Positions 1-8,925 of a stretch of DNA of 64,000 bases are shown here, one piece after another. The position numbers and the translations under genes are program-made. The DNA is from CALZIK01 sp945787635 (lineage in GTDB: Bacteria > Acidobacteriota > Thermoanaerobaculia > Multivoradales > JAHEKO01). The notes below the pieces were generated by a model. The model made no database searches, was not told where the DNA came from, and saw only the letters and a program-made list of their open reading frames with translations. How positions within the stretch are numbered: the stretch's first letter is position 1; each line of letters begins with the position of its first letter. The stretch spans positions 62,001 through 126,000 of the forward strand of contig CAMYNM010000006.1 of the NCBI GenBank assembly GCA_947259725.1, read 5' to 3'.

Positions 1-147
1 CTCTCCCCGGCCTCTTTCCCTGGCCGAGACGAACCGCTACGGTCCCTCGAAGCGAAGGCTTCCGGCGGGTACCGCCGTCTCGATGGGCGGCCGCCCGAGC
101 GGCAGCTCGCCTCTGGCCGACCGCCTCGCGGACGCGAGCCGCGCTGC

Positions 148-945
148 CTAGTCCGGAAGCTCCATGCCCATGATGTGATACCCGGCGTCAACGTAGACGA
201 CCTCGCCGGTGATCCCAGACGCCATCGGCGACAGCAAGAACAAGCCGAGCTCGCCCACTTCTTCATGGGTCACGTTACGCTTGAGTGGCGCGACCTTCTC
301 GAACTGCCGGTACATCGTGGTGAACCCGGGGATGCTGCGGGCGGCGACGGTTTTCACCGGCCCGGCCGAGATGCCGTTCACTCGGACGCCCTTCTCTCCC
401 AGCTCGTACGCCAAATAGCGAACGCTCGATTCGAGAGCGCTCTTGGCGATCGCCATCACGTTGTACTTGGGCACCACTCGCTCGGCGGCATGGTAGGTGA
501 GTGTCGCGATTGCCGCTCCCTCCCGAAGCAGCGGCTCGGCGTGGTGCGCCGCCGCGACCAGGGAAAACGCCGACACCTCGAGCGCGGTCATCCAGTCCTC
601 CCGGGTCGTGTCGAGATAGCGACCTTCCATCGCGGGTCGCGGAGCAAACGCGATCGCATGGACCAGAGCGTCGATGCCGTCCCAAGCCTGCGAAAGGTCC
701 GAAAACAGCTTCTCGAGCTCGGCGTCACGGGTCACGTCGCATTCAAAGAGCGGCGTTTCCGGCCAGTTCGCGGTGAGCTTTTCGACCTCCCCGCGCAAGC
801 GCTCACCCTGATAGCTGAAGGCCAGGTTCGCGCCCGCCTCGTGAAGCTGAGACGCGATCGCCCAGCCCAGGCTCCGCTTGTTGGTAACTCCCATCACCAA
901 GGCGTTTTTCCCTGATAGATCAATCATTTTCGACATGCCGGGCAT
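148..945 (-). CDS. fabI: Enoyl-[acyl-carrier-protein] reductase (NADH), FabI type
   Basis: Catalyses the last reduction of each fatty-acid elongation cycle in the cytoplasm. The protein is about 260 residues, the usual FabI length. It has the Rossmann start (GKNALVMGVTNKRSLGWA) and the FabI active site: two tyrosines and a lysine in LTYHAAERVVPKYNVMAIAK, matching the Tyr-x6-Tyr/Tyr-x6-Lys arrangement of the family. It ends with the common VVYVDAGYHIMGM segment. Three start codons lie within seven residues (945, 936, 927) and no strong SD decides between them; family alignment favours 936 or 927. It is divergent from an acyltransferase gene, so two lipid genes share a 103-base intergenic region that holds a long palindrome. 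Confidence 0.93.
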   Translation of the reverse strand: MPGMSKMIDLSGKNALVMGVTNKRSLGWAIASQLHEAGANLAFSYQGERLRGEVEKLTANWPETPLFECDVTRDAELEKLFSDLSQAWDGIDALVHAIAFAPRPAMEGRYLDTTREDWMTALEVSAFSLVAAAHHAEPLLREGAAIATLTYHAAERVVPKYNVMAIAKSALESSVRYLAYELGEKGVRVNGISAGPVKTVAARSIPGFTTMYRQFEKVAPLKRNVTHEEVGELGLFLLSPMASGITGEVVYVDAGYHIMGMELPD

Positions 946-996
946 CCTACCGTAAGGGACTCCCGGCTACCGTGCTATGAGACAATCGTGTCATCC

Positions 997-1030
997 CTGA
1001 GAGCGTCGCCGGCGCCGGCGACGCTGACAG
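997..1030. promoter_or_regulatory. Long palindrome between fabI and the acyltransferase gene
   Basis: Bases 1002-1025 form a perfect 24-base palindrome with half-site AGCGTCGCCGGC. Beyond a 2-base mismatch on each side it extends by CTG/CAG to 997-1030. It lies between divergent genes, 7 bases upstream of the acyltransferase SD at 1037-1040. It could be a dimeric regulator operator for both lipid genes or an RNA hairpin in the acyltransferase leader. The sequence shows the symmetry; the role is inferred. Confidence 0.5.
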
Positions 1031-1048
1031 TTTTCCAAGGTAGGCAAG

Positions 1049-1765
1049 GTGCAGAACTTCATTCGCACGAACGTCTTGCGGCTGCTCAAGCTCTTCAGCC
1101 GCGTCTTTTACCGATTCGAGTTCGACTGGATGAACGAGGTGCCCGCGCCGCCTTGGGAAGATCTGCGGATCGTGACGGTGATGAATCATACGAGCCTGTA
1201 TGAATGGCTGTTTTCGGGGGCGCTGCCCGACCACTTCCTCCAGCGAATCGCCACCCGGGGCCATGTGCCGGTCGCCGACATCACCATCTCGAGGCCCATC
1301 TACGGCCGCTTCTTGAGGTTCCTGGCGCCCCACATGATCGCGATCACCCGTGAGCCCGACCATACCTGGCAAGCCGTCATCGACCGGCTCGCGCCGGACT
1401 CGATGGTGATCATCTTTCCCGAGGGGCGGATGAAGCGCGCCAACGGGCTCGACAAGCATGGGCGACCGATGTCGGCGCGCGGCGGGATCGCAGACGTTCT
1501 GGAGGCCGTGCCCTCGGGCCGCATGCTGATCGCCTACTCCGGCGGCCTGCATCACGTCCAAGCGCCCGGCCAGATTCTGCCCCGGCCGTTCAAAACCATC
1601 CGCATGGCCCTCGAGTTCGTCGATATCGAGGAGTACCGGAGCCAGATGCAGGCCTCGGCGGGCGAAGAGGGCTTCCGCCACGCGGTCCGCACCGACCTGG
1701 ACGCCCGGCGAGACCTCCACAGCGGCCGACTCGAGGCCCTGACCTACGGGCGCCAGGCCTCGTAG
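1049..1765 (+). CDS. PlsC-like 1-acyl-glycerol-3-phosphate acyltransferase family protein
   Basis: Likely transfers an acyl chain to a glycerolipid or other lipid acceptor at the inner membrane. The 238-residue protein has the two signature blocks of the family: NHTSLYEW (about residues 46-53), where the usual NHx4D has Glu for Asp, and FPEGRMKR (about 125-132), the acceptor-phosphate block. The Glu substitution occurs in eukaryote-type members, so activity is plausible but the substrate is unknown. The GTG start is supported by AAGGTAGG just upstream. The 3' end overlaps the convergent EamA gene by 22 bases. Confidence 0.8.
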   Translation: MQNFIRTNVLRLLKLFSRVFYRFEFDWMNEVPAPPWEDLRIVTVMNHTSLYEWLFSGALPDHFLQRIATRGHVPVADITISRPIYGRFLRFLAPHMIAITREPDHTWQAVIDRLAPDSMVIIFPEGRMKRANGLDKHGRPMSARGGIADVLEAVPSGRMLIAYSGGLHHVQAPGQILPRPFKTIRMALEFVDIEEYRSQMQASAGEEGFRHAVRTDLDARRDLHSGRLEALTYGRQAS

Positions 1766-2628
1766 ACCGCGGGGAGCGCGGTCGCCGCCAGAATCAGCGC
1801 GCCCCCGGCCAGCGCCAACGCCGCGACCGCTTCACCGTGCAGCCACCAAGCCCAGATCGGGCTCAACACGGGCTCGGCCATGAGCAGCAGGGAAGCCTCG
1901 ATGGCTGGAAGTCGCCTCATGGCCGCGGTGAGGAGCATGTAGGCGACACCGATCTGAATGACCCCCAGAAAGAGAAGCACCAGCGCGTCCTTGGACGTCA
2001 TCGCCGAAAGCTCGGCGATTCTGGGCAGGCATACGGCGAAAACCAGAGCATTGCCGAGCACGACCGCCGGCATCGAGCCGCCGCCGGGCGTCCCGACCCC
2101 ATCCGGACGCTCTCGGCTCAGAAAGCGAATTCCGATGACGGTCAGCGCCCACGCCAGACCCGACGCGACCGCCAGCCAGTTGCCCGTTGCGGGCTCCGGA
2201 GCGGTCGCCTGCGACGCCTCCGGAGCGAGGAGAAACAACCCCATCCCGGCCGCGATCAGAACCAGCATGACGACTTCGCGACGGCGCAAGTGCTCCTGCA
2301 ACAGCCACGGAGAGAGCAGCAGCACGTAGAGGGGGGAGGCGGAAACCAGGAAGATCGTGTTGGCCGCCGTGGTCAGCTTGTTGGCCAGAACGAAAAGCAG
2401 GAGGGCCGCCCCGAAAGCCAGAGAGATCGGTACTTGGCGCAGGCTCCAGCCGCGCCGCGCCACCGGCGCTGCGAGCACCAGAAAGAGCGCAGCGATTCCT
2501 GCCCGCAGCCCGGCGACCTGCCAGCCGTCGAGCTCCGTCGCCTTGACCGCCGCGCCTCCGGTCGAAAACAGCACCGCTGCGCCCACGACCTGGAGTCGCG
2601 CCAGTCCAGGTCCCACCGCGCTACTCAC
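1744..2628 (-). CDS. EamA-family (drug/metabolite) transporter
   Basis: A 294-residue integral membrane protein with about ten hydrophobic segments in two similar halves, as in EamA/DMT permeases; the first half opens with VVGAAVLFSTGGAAVKA. The substrate cannot be read from sequence. The GTG start at 2628 overlaps the stop of the upstream LOG-family gene by 8 bases, so the two are probably co-transcribed and translationally coupled. The 3' end overlaps the convergent acyltransferase gene, leaving no room for a separate terminator. Confidence 0.85.
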   Translation of the reverse strand: MSSAVGPGLARLQVVGAAVLFSTGGAAVKATELDGWQVAGLRAGIAALFLVLAAPVARRGWSLRQVPISLAFGAALLLFVLANKLTTAANTIFLVSASPLYVLLLSPWLLQEHLRRREVVMLVLIAAGMGLFLLAPEASQATAPEPATGNWLAVASGLAWALTVIGIRFLSRERPDGVGTPGGGSMPAVVLGNALVFAVCLPRIAELSAMTSKDALVLLFLGVIQIGVAYMLLTAAMRRLPAIEASLLLMAEPVLSPIWAWWLHGEAVAALALAGGALILAATALPAVYEAWRP

Positions 2629-3457
2629 GGCTGCGGGCCTCGAGGGCTTGCTCCCAAGCCTCCGACTCGCCCAGCGATTTCTCTCCCAGTACCCAGCGGG
2701 GCCTTGGCTGTCGTCGCCGCACCAGCCCGAATCGCTCCACGCCGACTTGATGGATGTGCTTTGCCGCTGCCTCGGGCGAATCGGTGATCAGAAACCGGTC
2801 GACGTCACTGGCCGCGATCGTCCCACCGGCGACCATCCTCCGCTTCATGAAATCGACCAGATCACTCCAGTAGTCCGAACCCATGAGCACCAACGGAAAC
2901 CTCTCGATCTTGCCGGTCTGAATGAGCGTCGCGGTCTCGAAAATCTCGTCCATCGTGCCGAAGCCGCCGGGCATGAGCACGAACGCGTAGGAGTACTTGA
3001 CCAGCATGACCTTGCGCACGAAGAAATAGCGAAAGTCCACCCAACGGTCGAGATACGGGTTGCAGCTCTGTTCATGGGGCAGCTCGATGTTGCAGCCGAC
3101 CGAGAGTCCGCCGCCGTCTTTGGCACCGCGGTTGGCCGCCTCCATGATGCCGGGTCCACCGCCGGTCATAATCGCGAAACCGCGTCTGGCCAGAAGCTCG
3201 CCGACTTCCCGCGCCATCTGGTAGTAGCGGTTGTCCTCTTTGAAGCGGGCGGATCCGAACACCGTGACACAAGGACCGATGAAGTGCAGCGCGCGAAAGC
3301 CCTTCAGACACTCAAGAAAGATCCTGAGTGCTCGCGCCAGCTCCGAGCTGCGTCGCTCGGGTCCGCGCAACAGATGACCTTCGTCAGGGCGCCTAGCGAC
3401 CTTGCCCCACAAGCGGTCGGCGTCGTCATTGCGCGATGTGCTGCTGTGGTCGGTCAT
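2621..3457 (-). CDS. LOG-family protein (TIGR00730 Rossmann fold)
   Basis: A 278-residue cytoplasmic protein of the LOG family, whose characterised members cleave cytokinin or nucleotide 5'-monophosphates to base plus ribose phosphate. The diagnostic motifs are TGGGPGIMEAANRGA and LMPGGFGTMDEIFE, the second holding the catalytic PGGxGTxxE. The N-terminal extension of about 60 residues and the central RYFFVRKVMLVKYS are typical of the longer type. The ATG at 3457 was chosen over upstream codons because CAGGAGGAGTTGC directly precedes it and the upstream reading frame runs into the rocD promoter region. First gene of a two-gene operon with the EamA transporter. Confidence 0.88.
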   Translation of the reverse strand: MTDHSSTSRNDDADRLWGKVARRPDEGHLLRGPERRSSELARALRIFLECLKGFRALHFIGPCVTVFGSARFKEDNRYYQMAREVGELLARRGFAIMTGGGPGIMEAANRGAKDGGGLSVGCNIELPHEQSCNPYLDRWVDFRYFFVRKVMLVKYSYAFVLMPGGFGTMDEIFETATLIQTGKIERFPLVLMGSDYWSDLVDFMKRRMVAGGTIAASDVDRFLITDSPEAAAKHIHQVGVERFGLVRRRQPRPRWVLGEKSLGESEAWEQALEARSRE

Positions 3458-3587
3458 GCAACTCCTCCTGAAACAACTCCTATCTACCACAGGGAGATCC
3501 GCGGCGACCGCTCGAGCGAGGCATCCACTCGCTACCCTCGATCGACGTTCTGTGCTAAAAAACGCGCATTCTACGGGAGTCATAGCG

Positions 3588-4805
3588 ATGAACGACGCAA
3601 GAGCCTTGATCGAGCTCGAAAACACCTACAGCGCCAACAACTACCACCCGCTCGACGTCGTACTCTCGCGCGGCGAGGGCATCTGGGTTTGGGATGTCGA
3701 GGGCAAAAAGTACATGGACTTTCTGGCCTCGTACTCCGCCGTCAACCAAGGCCATTGCCATCCGCTGATCGTGGCCGCCCTGGTCAACCAAAGCCGCACG
3801 CTGGCTCTGACCTCGCGAGCCTTCCGCAACGATCAGCTCGGACCTTTCTGCAAGGACCTGAGCGACCTGTCCGGCTACCAGAAGGTGCTGCCGATGAACA
3901 CCGGCGCCGAAGCGGTGGAGACGGCGATCAAGGCCGCTCGAAAGTGGGGCTACGAGACCAAGGGTGTCGCCGACGGCAAAGCCGAGATCCTGGTCTTTTC
4001 CGACAACTTCCACGGTCGCACCACCACGATCGTCGGTTTCTCCTCTGAACCCCAGTACAGAGCCGGCTTCGGTCCGTTCACGCCGGGTTTCACACTCTTG
4101 CCCTACGGCGATGCCGAGGCGGTCCGGGCGGCGATGAACCCGAACGTGGTCGCGATCCTCATCGAGCCGATCCAGGGTGAGGGAGGCATCATCATCCCGC
4201 CCGCCGGCTACTTCCGTACGCTGCGTGAGCTCTGCGACGAGCACAACGCCTTACTCATCGCCGATGAGATCCAGTCCGGGCTGGGCAGGACCGGCAAGAT
4301 GTTCGCGTTCGAGCACGAAGGCGTGCGGCCCGACATGGTGACGATCGGCAAGGCCCTCTCCGGCGGCATGTACCCGGTCTCGGCGCTTCTCGCCGACGCC
4401 GAGGTCATGAAGGTCTTTCGCCCAGGTGATCACGGCTCGACCTACGGTGGCAACCCGGTCGCCGCAGCGGTCGCCCGCACCGCCCTCGAGGTCCTGGTGA
4501 ATGAGGGCATGGTCGAGAACTCCGCTAAGCTCGGCGGCTACCTCATCGAGAGGCTGTCGGGGCTCGACTCGCCGCACATCAAGGAGATTCGCGGTCGCGG
4601 TCTTTGGGTAGGCATCGAGCTTCACAAGGAAGCCGGTGGCGCGCGGCGATTCTGCGAGCAACTCATGCGCGACGGCCTGCTGTGCAAGGAAACACACCAG
4701 CACGTCATCCGCCTCGCCCCGCCGTTGACGATCACCAAGGACGAGCTCGACTGGGCGCTCGAGCGTCTCGAGAGCGTGCTGGCTAGCGAAGCGGTCGCGG
4801 TGTGA
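3588..4805 (+). CDS. rocD: Ornithine--oxo-acid transaminase
   Basis: PLP-dependent class III aminotransferase that converts ornithine and 2-oxoglutarate to glutamate semialdehyde/P5C and glutamate. The 405-residue length is normal. The N-terminus (ENTYSANNYHPLDVVLSRG) is the ornithine aminotransferase signature. The cofactor region has IADEIQSGLGRTGK and the PLP lysine sits in TIGKALSGGMYP. The ATG at 3588 follows CGGGAGT. It is divergent from the LOG gene. P5C made here could be reduced by ProC encoded at 17296, giving an ornithine-to-proline route, though the genes are not linked in an operon. Confidence 0.93.
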   Translation: MNDARALIELENTYSANNYHPLDVVLSRGEGIWVWDVEGKKYMDFLASYSAVNQGHCHPLIVAALVNQSRTLALTSRAFRNDQLGPFCKDLSDLSGYQKVLPMNTGAEAVETAIKAARKWGYETKGVADGKAEILVFSDNFHGRTTTIVGFSSEPQYRAGFGPFTPGFTLLPYGDAEAVRAAMNPNVVAILIEPIQGEGGIIIPPAGYFRTLRELCDEHNALLIADEIQSGLGRTGKMFAFEHEGVRPDMVTIGKALSGGMYPVSALLADAEVMKVFRPGDHGSTYGGNPVAAAVARTALEVLVNEGMVENSAKLGGYLIERLSGLDSPHIKEIRGRGLWVGIELHKEAGGARRFCEQLMRDGLLCKETHQHVIRLAPPLTITKDELDWALERLESVLASEAVAV

Positions 4806-4810
4806 GCACC

Positions 4811-4835
4811 GGGGACACCATTCGTTGGTGTCCCC
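4811..4835. repeat. Family B hairpin repeat downstream of rocD
   Basis: A perfect 10-base inverted repeat, GGGGACACCA and TGGTGTCCCC, with a 5-base loop. It starts 5 bases after the rocD stop. It has no T-tract, so it is a repeat that may also act as an mRNA 3'-end hairpin. Related copies are at 14678-14698 and 60765-60790. Confidence 0.75.
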
Positions 4836-4859
4836 TCCCGACTGGTTTTCCCATGAGCA

Positions 4860-4886
4860 TGTAGCGGTCGACCTCCGTGTCGACCG
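4860..4886. repeat. Family A dispersed palindromic repeat
   Basis: TGTAGC flank followed by the core GGTCGAC-CTCCGT-GTCGACC. It lies in the 122-base gap between convergent rocD and the helicase gene, directly after a family B hairpin. It is one of 16 family A copies counted in this window. Confidence 0.85.
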
Positions 4887-4927
4887 AGATGAGGTGCGAT
4901 GTAGACCAGAAGCGCTCGCGGCCCGCC

Positions 4928-7900
4928 CTACCAGTCAACCTCCAGCTGCCGCTCGCGACCGTCGTCGCCAGCGAGCACCACGTACCCCATCCGCCGGCCG
5001 AAGAGATACAGGTCGCGCAGAATCTCGACATCCTTGCGACAGTAGCCCTCGACCTTGTCGAGGCGACCTTCCCTGACCCACTCGAGCGATTTCATGCCGT
5101 CGGCGCTTTTCTCGGTGCCGAGCGTGGACCGCGCCACCGCGTTCAACTTGGGCCCCACTCGATGGCGGGCCCGCAGATCCGCCAGCAGATCGAGCGTCGG
5201 CCACTTTCGCCGGTACTCGATTCCGGTATAGCCGGCGAGCACCGCGTAGTCGAAGCACAGGATGTTGTAGCCGATGACCGCGTCGGCGCTGTCGAGCAGC
5301 GTGATCAGCTCGAGAATCTCGTCCTCCTGGAAGACCTCGACGCGCCCCTCCTGCAGATGACAGACGGCCCCCAGAGCCACCCGCATCTTGTGCGCGTTGT
5401 TCCAGCCCCCGACCTCCCGCGCCGAGCGATAGGTCTCGAGATCGAACAGCATCGTTCGCTTGGGATGTCGAGGGATTCGCAGCGGCGCTGGCGCCGCAAG
5501 CGGCGGGTTCGAAGCCATCTCCCGCGTCGTTTCCGGCGAGCCTTCGGGGGCTGCCTGCACGCCGCTCGCTTGGGCGTCCCAGCGCTCCCGTCGCTGCCGG
5601 CTCTTCTCGGTTTCCGTGCGGAGCTCTAAGTCCTCCAGGGTCTCCGCCGGCGCGATCTCGACCCGAGACACTCTGCCCGAACCGACCGCGAACTCTTCCC
5701 TGCCCAAAAGGAAGCGCAGAAACCGGGCCGCTCCGTCCTTGTCGAGCGGGCGGTTGCCGTTGCCGCACTTGGGCGACTGGACGCACGACGGGCAGCCCGA
5801 CTCGCACTCGCAGCGCTCGAGCAAGTCCACCACCCGCTCGAGAAGCTCCGGCAACTCGTCGAACGCCTTGCGCGCGATGCCGACGCCGCCCGGATGGCCG
5901 TCATAGATGAACACCGCGCCGGTGCGAAGCTGTGGATGCAGCGGAATCGAGATCCCGCCGATGTCATTACGATCGCATAGCGCCAGAAGCGGCATCAGCG
6001 AGATCGCCGCGTGCTCCGAGGCGTGGAGCGCGCCCATGAAGTGGTGCTCGCCCGCACGCAGGGCTTCCTCGACCTCGCGCGGCGCGACCCATACCAAAGC
6101 CGCGGTCTCATAGCTCACCGGCGGCAGGTCCAACTCGTGCTGGTCGAGCGGCTCCTGACCGAAGATTCGCCGGCGCTCGAAGCCGGTGACCCTTTCGGTG
6201 ACCTTGACCCGCGCCATGAAAGCTTGCAGGTGACCGTCGGTGCGCTCGGCGAGCACCTCGAGAATCGTGGTGTTTTTCTCGGTCAGCGGCGTCGTGTAGT
6301 AGTCGACGGAGACCGGCTCCGCGTGCACCTTGGAGCCGCCGAGGTCGAGCTCGCGCACCAGAAACTGCCTCCCCCAGTGTAGATAGATCGCCCCCGGGTG
6401 GCATTCGTGGAGCACGCGCACGCCGTCCACGGTGCCGATCGTGCGTCCCGACGTGGCGTCGAGAATCGCCGAGGTCGCGCCGCCGCCGCGCAGGTTCACG
6501 TTGCCATGAGGCCGGGCCACCCGCGCGCCGAGCTCCGCTCCGCCCTTCTCTTCCACGAGGTGCCCCTCGCGCAACAGATCGCCCACGGTGGCGGCGTGCG
6601 CCTCGAGATACCTGGCGTCGGTGGCTTTGCCGAGAGGTTTTTCCGCCGCGGCGCACACCAGATGCGCCCGGCTCACCGGCTCGTTGACCGGATCCACGAT
6701 CAGCCGCTCGAAAGGCTGGCCGAGAAACTCCTGGGGATGCTCGAGAAAGTACTGGTCGAGCGCGTCGGGCAGCGCGACCATGGCGGTCAGCGATTCCTTA
6801 CCGCCTCGCCCGACCCGTCCCGAGCGCTGCCAGGTGGCCATGACGCTTCCCGGGTAGCCCACCAGGATGCAGGCGTCGAGTCCGCCGATGTCGATCCCCA
6901 TCTCGAGCGCCGACGTCGAGATCACGCCGTCGAGAATGCCCGAGGCAAGATCTTGTTCGATCCGCCGGCGCTCCTCCGGCAGGAATCCCGAGCGATAGCT
7001 TGCCACCCGCTCGGCCTGCCTGGCATCCTGCTGCCGCAACCAGGAGTACAGAAGCTCGGTAACCCTGCGCGCCTTGGTAAAGACGATCGTCTTCAGGCCT
7101 TGCTTCAGAAAGTGCTGGAGCAGCTGCAGTGCCAGCGTGTACGGGCTTGCGTCCGGGCGGAATAGGAGAAAGTGCCGTCCCTCTCGCGGAGCTCCCGACG
7201 CGCGGATCCAGTCGAACTCGCGGCCGGCGAGCGTGCGCGCGAACTCGTCCGCGTTGGCCGCGGTTGCCGACGAGGCGACGATGGCCGGGTTCGCCCCGTT
7301 CGCCCGGCAGAGGCGCGCGAGCCGCTCGAGCACGTGATGGAAGTGACTCCCGAAGATGCCGCGGTAGGTGTGGAGCTCGTCGAGAACGATCCATTTGAGC
7401 TCCTTCAGAAACGGCTCCCAGCTTCCCCACGAGCCCAGAATCCCGAGGTGGAGCATGTCGGGGTTCGAGATCACTACCCGTGGAAAGGCGCGCTTGATCC
7501 GGGCGCGCTCGCGCTCGGGGGTGTCGCCGTCGTAGATTGCAACCAGGGACCCGTCGTCAGGCAGCCCCACGGTGGCGCCGAGAGATTCGAGCTTGATCCT
7601 CTGATCCTGGCCGAGCGCTTTCAGTGGATAGAGAAAAAGGGCTTTGCCAGGGAGGCCGAGCACGGCTTCCTCGAGCACAGGCAGGTGAAACACCAGGGAT
7701 TTTCCACTCGCGGTGGGCGTTGTGATCAGGACGTCGTGGCCGGCGCGCACGCCACGAAGCCCATGAGCCTGGTGACTCCAGAGCCGGTTTACGCCGGACG
7801 TCCTGAGCGCCGCGCCGAGCGCGCGCGGCAACGGTGGATCGAGCTCACCATATCGAGCCTCGGTGGCCCCTAGGAAGAGCGCTTCGACGAGCTGCGGCCC

Positions 7901-7942
7901 GAAAGTCCTGTCGTCGCGAAGCGTTCTGACCGTCTCCCGCAT
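4928..7942 (-). CDS. Superfamily 2 helicase with Cys-rich domain fused to a DEDD 3'-5' exonuclease (MrfA-MrfB-like fusion)
   Basis: A 1004-residue DNA-repair-type helicase. Residues 1-760 match the MrfA/YprA family: Walker A TTPTASGKS (74-82), DELH box (188-191), SATAANADEF, motif VI QRSGRVGRGG, and a Cys cluster CECESGCPSCVQSPKC typical of the DUF1998/zinc region. After a linker, residues 830-1004 form an RNase H-like exonuclease: DLETY (D834, E836), NILCFD (D898) and YCRKD (Y967, D971), a full DEDDy set. In Bacillus, MrfA helicase and MrfB exonuclease are separate partner proteins for mitomycin-type lesion repair; here they appear to be one chain. The ATG at 7942 has no good SD. Confidence 0.85.
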   Translation of the reverse strand: MRETVRTLRDDRTFGPQLVEALFLGATEARYGELDPPLPRALGAALRTSGVNRLWSHQAHGLRGVRAGHDVLITTPTASGKSLVFHLPVLEEAVLGLPGKALFLYPLKALGQDQRIKLESLGATVGLPDDGSLVAIYDGDTPERERARIKRAFPRVVISNPDMLHLGILGSWGSWEPFLKELKWIVLDELHTYRGIFGSHFHHVLERLARLCRANGANPAIVASSATAANADEFARTLAGREFDWIRASGAPREGRHFLLFRPDASPYTLALQLLQHFLKQGLKTIVFTKARRVTELLYSWLRQQDARQAERVASYRSGFLPEERRRIEQDLASGILDGVISTSALEMGIDIGGLDACILVGYPGSVMATWQRSGRVGRGGKESLTAMVALPDALDQYFLEHPQEFLGQPFERLIVDPVNEPVSRAHLVCAAAEKPLGKATDARYLEAHAATVGDLLREGHLVEEKGGAELGARVARPHGNVNLRGGGATSAILDATSGRTIGTVDGVRVLHECHPGAIYLHWGRQFLVRELDLGGSKVHAEPVSVDYYTTPLTEKNTTILEVLAERTDGHLQAFMARVKVTERVTGFERRRIFGQEPLDQHELDLPPVSYETAALVWVAPREVEEALRAGEHHFMGALHASEHAAISLMPLLALCDRNDIGGISIPLHPQLRTGAVFIYDGHPGGVGIARKAFDELPELLERVVDLLERCECESGCPSCVQSPKCGNGNRPLDKDGAARFLRFLLGREEFAVGSGRVSRVEIAPAETLEDLELRTETEKSRQRRERWDAQASGVQAAPEGSPETTREMASNPPLAAPAPLRIPRHPKRTMLFDLETYRSAREVGGWNNAHKMRVALGAVCHLQEGRVEVFQEDEILELITLLDSADAVIGYNILCFDYAVLAGYTGIEYRRKWPTLDLLADLRARHRVGPKLNAVARSTLGTEKSADGMKSLEWVREGRLDKVEGYCRKDVEILRDLYLFGRRMGYVVLAGDDGRERQLEVDW

Positions 7943-7974
7943 GGGAGCGTCAGGATACTGGAATCCCCAACCCG

Positions 7975-8730
7975 CTACTTCTTGCCCAAGGTCTTCTCGA
8001 GGTAGGCACTTATAGCCTCATGCGAAGCGGGCGCTTTCCACAGCAGCTCGACCTCATGGTCGAAAAGCTCGCCGGTCAGGTCCATCGCGTCCAGGCAAGG
8101 CTGGCGCAACTGGCGCTTGGTCAGGCTGAACGCCTCGGCGCCTACCGACGCCATCTCGAAGGCGATCTCGAGAGCGCGTTCTTCGAGGTCTTCAGGCGAG
8201 ACGATCTCGTCCACCAGCCCACGCTCGACTGCGTCCGGCGGCTCGTACGTCCGGCCGAGGAGCACCACTTCCTGCAAGTAGCGGCGCGGCACGACCCTGC
8301 GCACGATCTCGAGCGGCACCGCCGGGAACGGCACGCCCACCCTCAGCTCGGGAACTCCCACGCGACCGGAGCCCGCTGCCATCACCTTGTAGTCGCAAGC
8401 ACACGCCAGAACGCAGCCTCCCGCGATTGCATGACCGTTGATGGCGGCAACCAGCGGCTTCGGAAACTCGACGACCTCCCGCAGCACACTCGACAGAAGG
8501 GGAACAAAGCTCTCCAGGTAGTCGGGGCCGCCACTCAGGACCTTGAAGAGATCCACGCCGGCCGAGAAGATCGAGCCCGAGCCCGTGATCACCAGGGCCC
8601 GAGCATCTCTCACCGTCACTTCCCGAAGAGCGTCTCCCAGGCCCTGAAGAAGCTCAGAGTCCACGGCATTCGCCTTGCCGTGCTGGATGCGCAGCAGCTC
8701 GATACCGTCGTTGTCTTCGATCTTGAGCAT
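7975..8730 (-). CDS. Enoyl-CoA hydratase/isomerase family protein
   Basis: A 251-residue crotonase-fold protein that probably acts on an acyl-CoA in beta-oxidation or a related route. The oxyanion-hole segments are present: FSAGVDL (about 55-61) and AINGHAIAGGC (about 96-106). GVPELRVGVPFP carries the second catalytic Glu of hydratases, but the first catalytic Glu is not obvious, so the reaction may differ from simple hydration. It lies 32 bases upstream of the helicase start on the same strand and may be co-transcribed with it. The exact substrate is unknown. Confidence 0.82.
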   Translation of the reverse strand: MLKIEDNDGIELLRIQHGKANAVDSELLQGLGDALREVTVRDARALVITGSGSIFSAGVDLFKVLSGGPDYLESFVPLLSSVLREVVEFPKPLVAAINGHAIAGGCVLACACDYKVMAAGSGRVGVPELRVGVPFPAVPLEIVRRVVPRRYLQEVVLLGRTYEPPDAVERGLVDEIVSPEDLEERALEIAFEMASVGAEAFSLTKRQLRQPCLDAMDLTGELFDHEVELLWKAPASHEAISAYLEKTLGKK

Positions 8731-8775
8731 GCGCCAAGTTTACGACAGGGCGGGGACGGGCGGCCGGCGCGGAAA

Positions 8776-8792
8776 ATTCTGCCGAACAGAAT
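8776..8792. promoter_or_regulatory. Short inverted repeat in the divergent intergenic region
   Basis: ATTCTG and CAGAAT arms separated by 5 bases, lying between the divergent crotonase and di-haem protein genes. It is AT-rich against a GC-rich background, so an operator is possible. No promoter elements were assigned with confidence here. Confidence 0.25.
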
Positions 8793-8925
8793 CCCTCGTC
8801 GGTGTCTAATCGTGCCCACGGACCGGGACTGTGACTTTCTCCACAGCGACGGACCGGAGGCCGCTGAGACGCTCGGGGCCTGCGCACCGCGGACGAGTGA
8901 GCGGCATCGAATCGGAGGTAACCGT

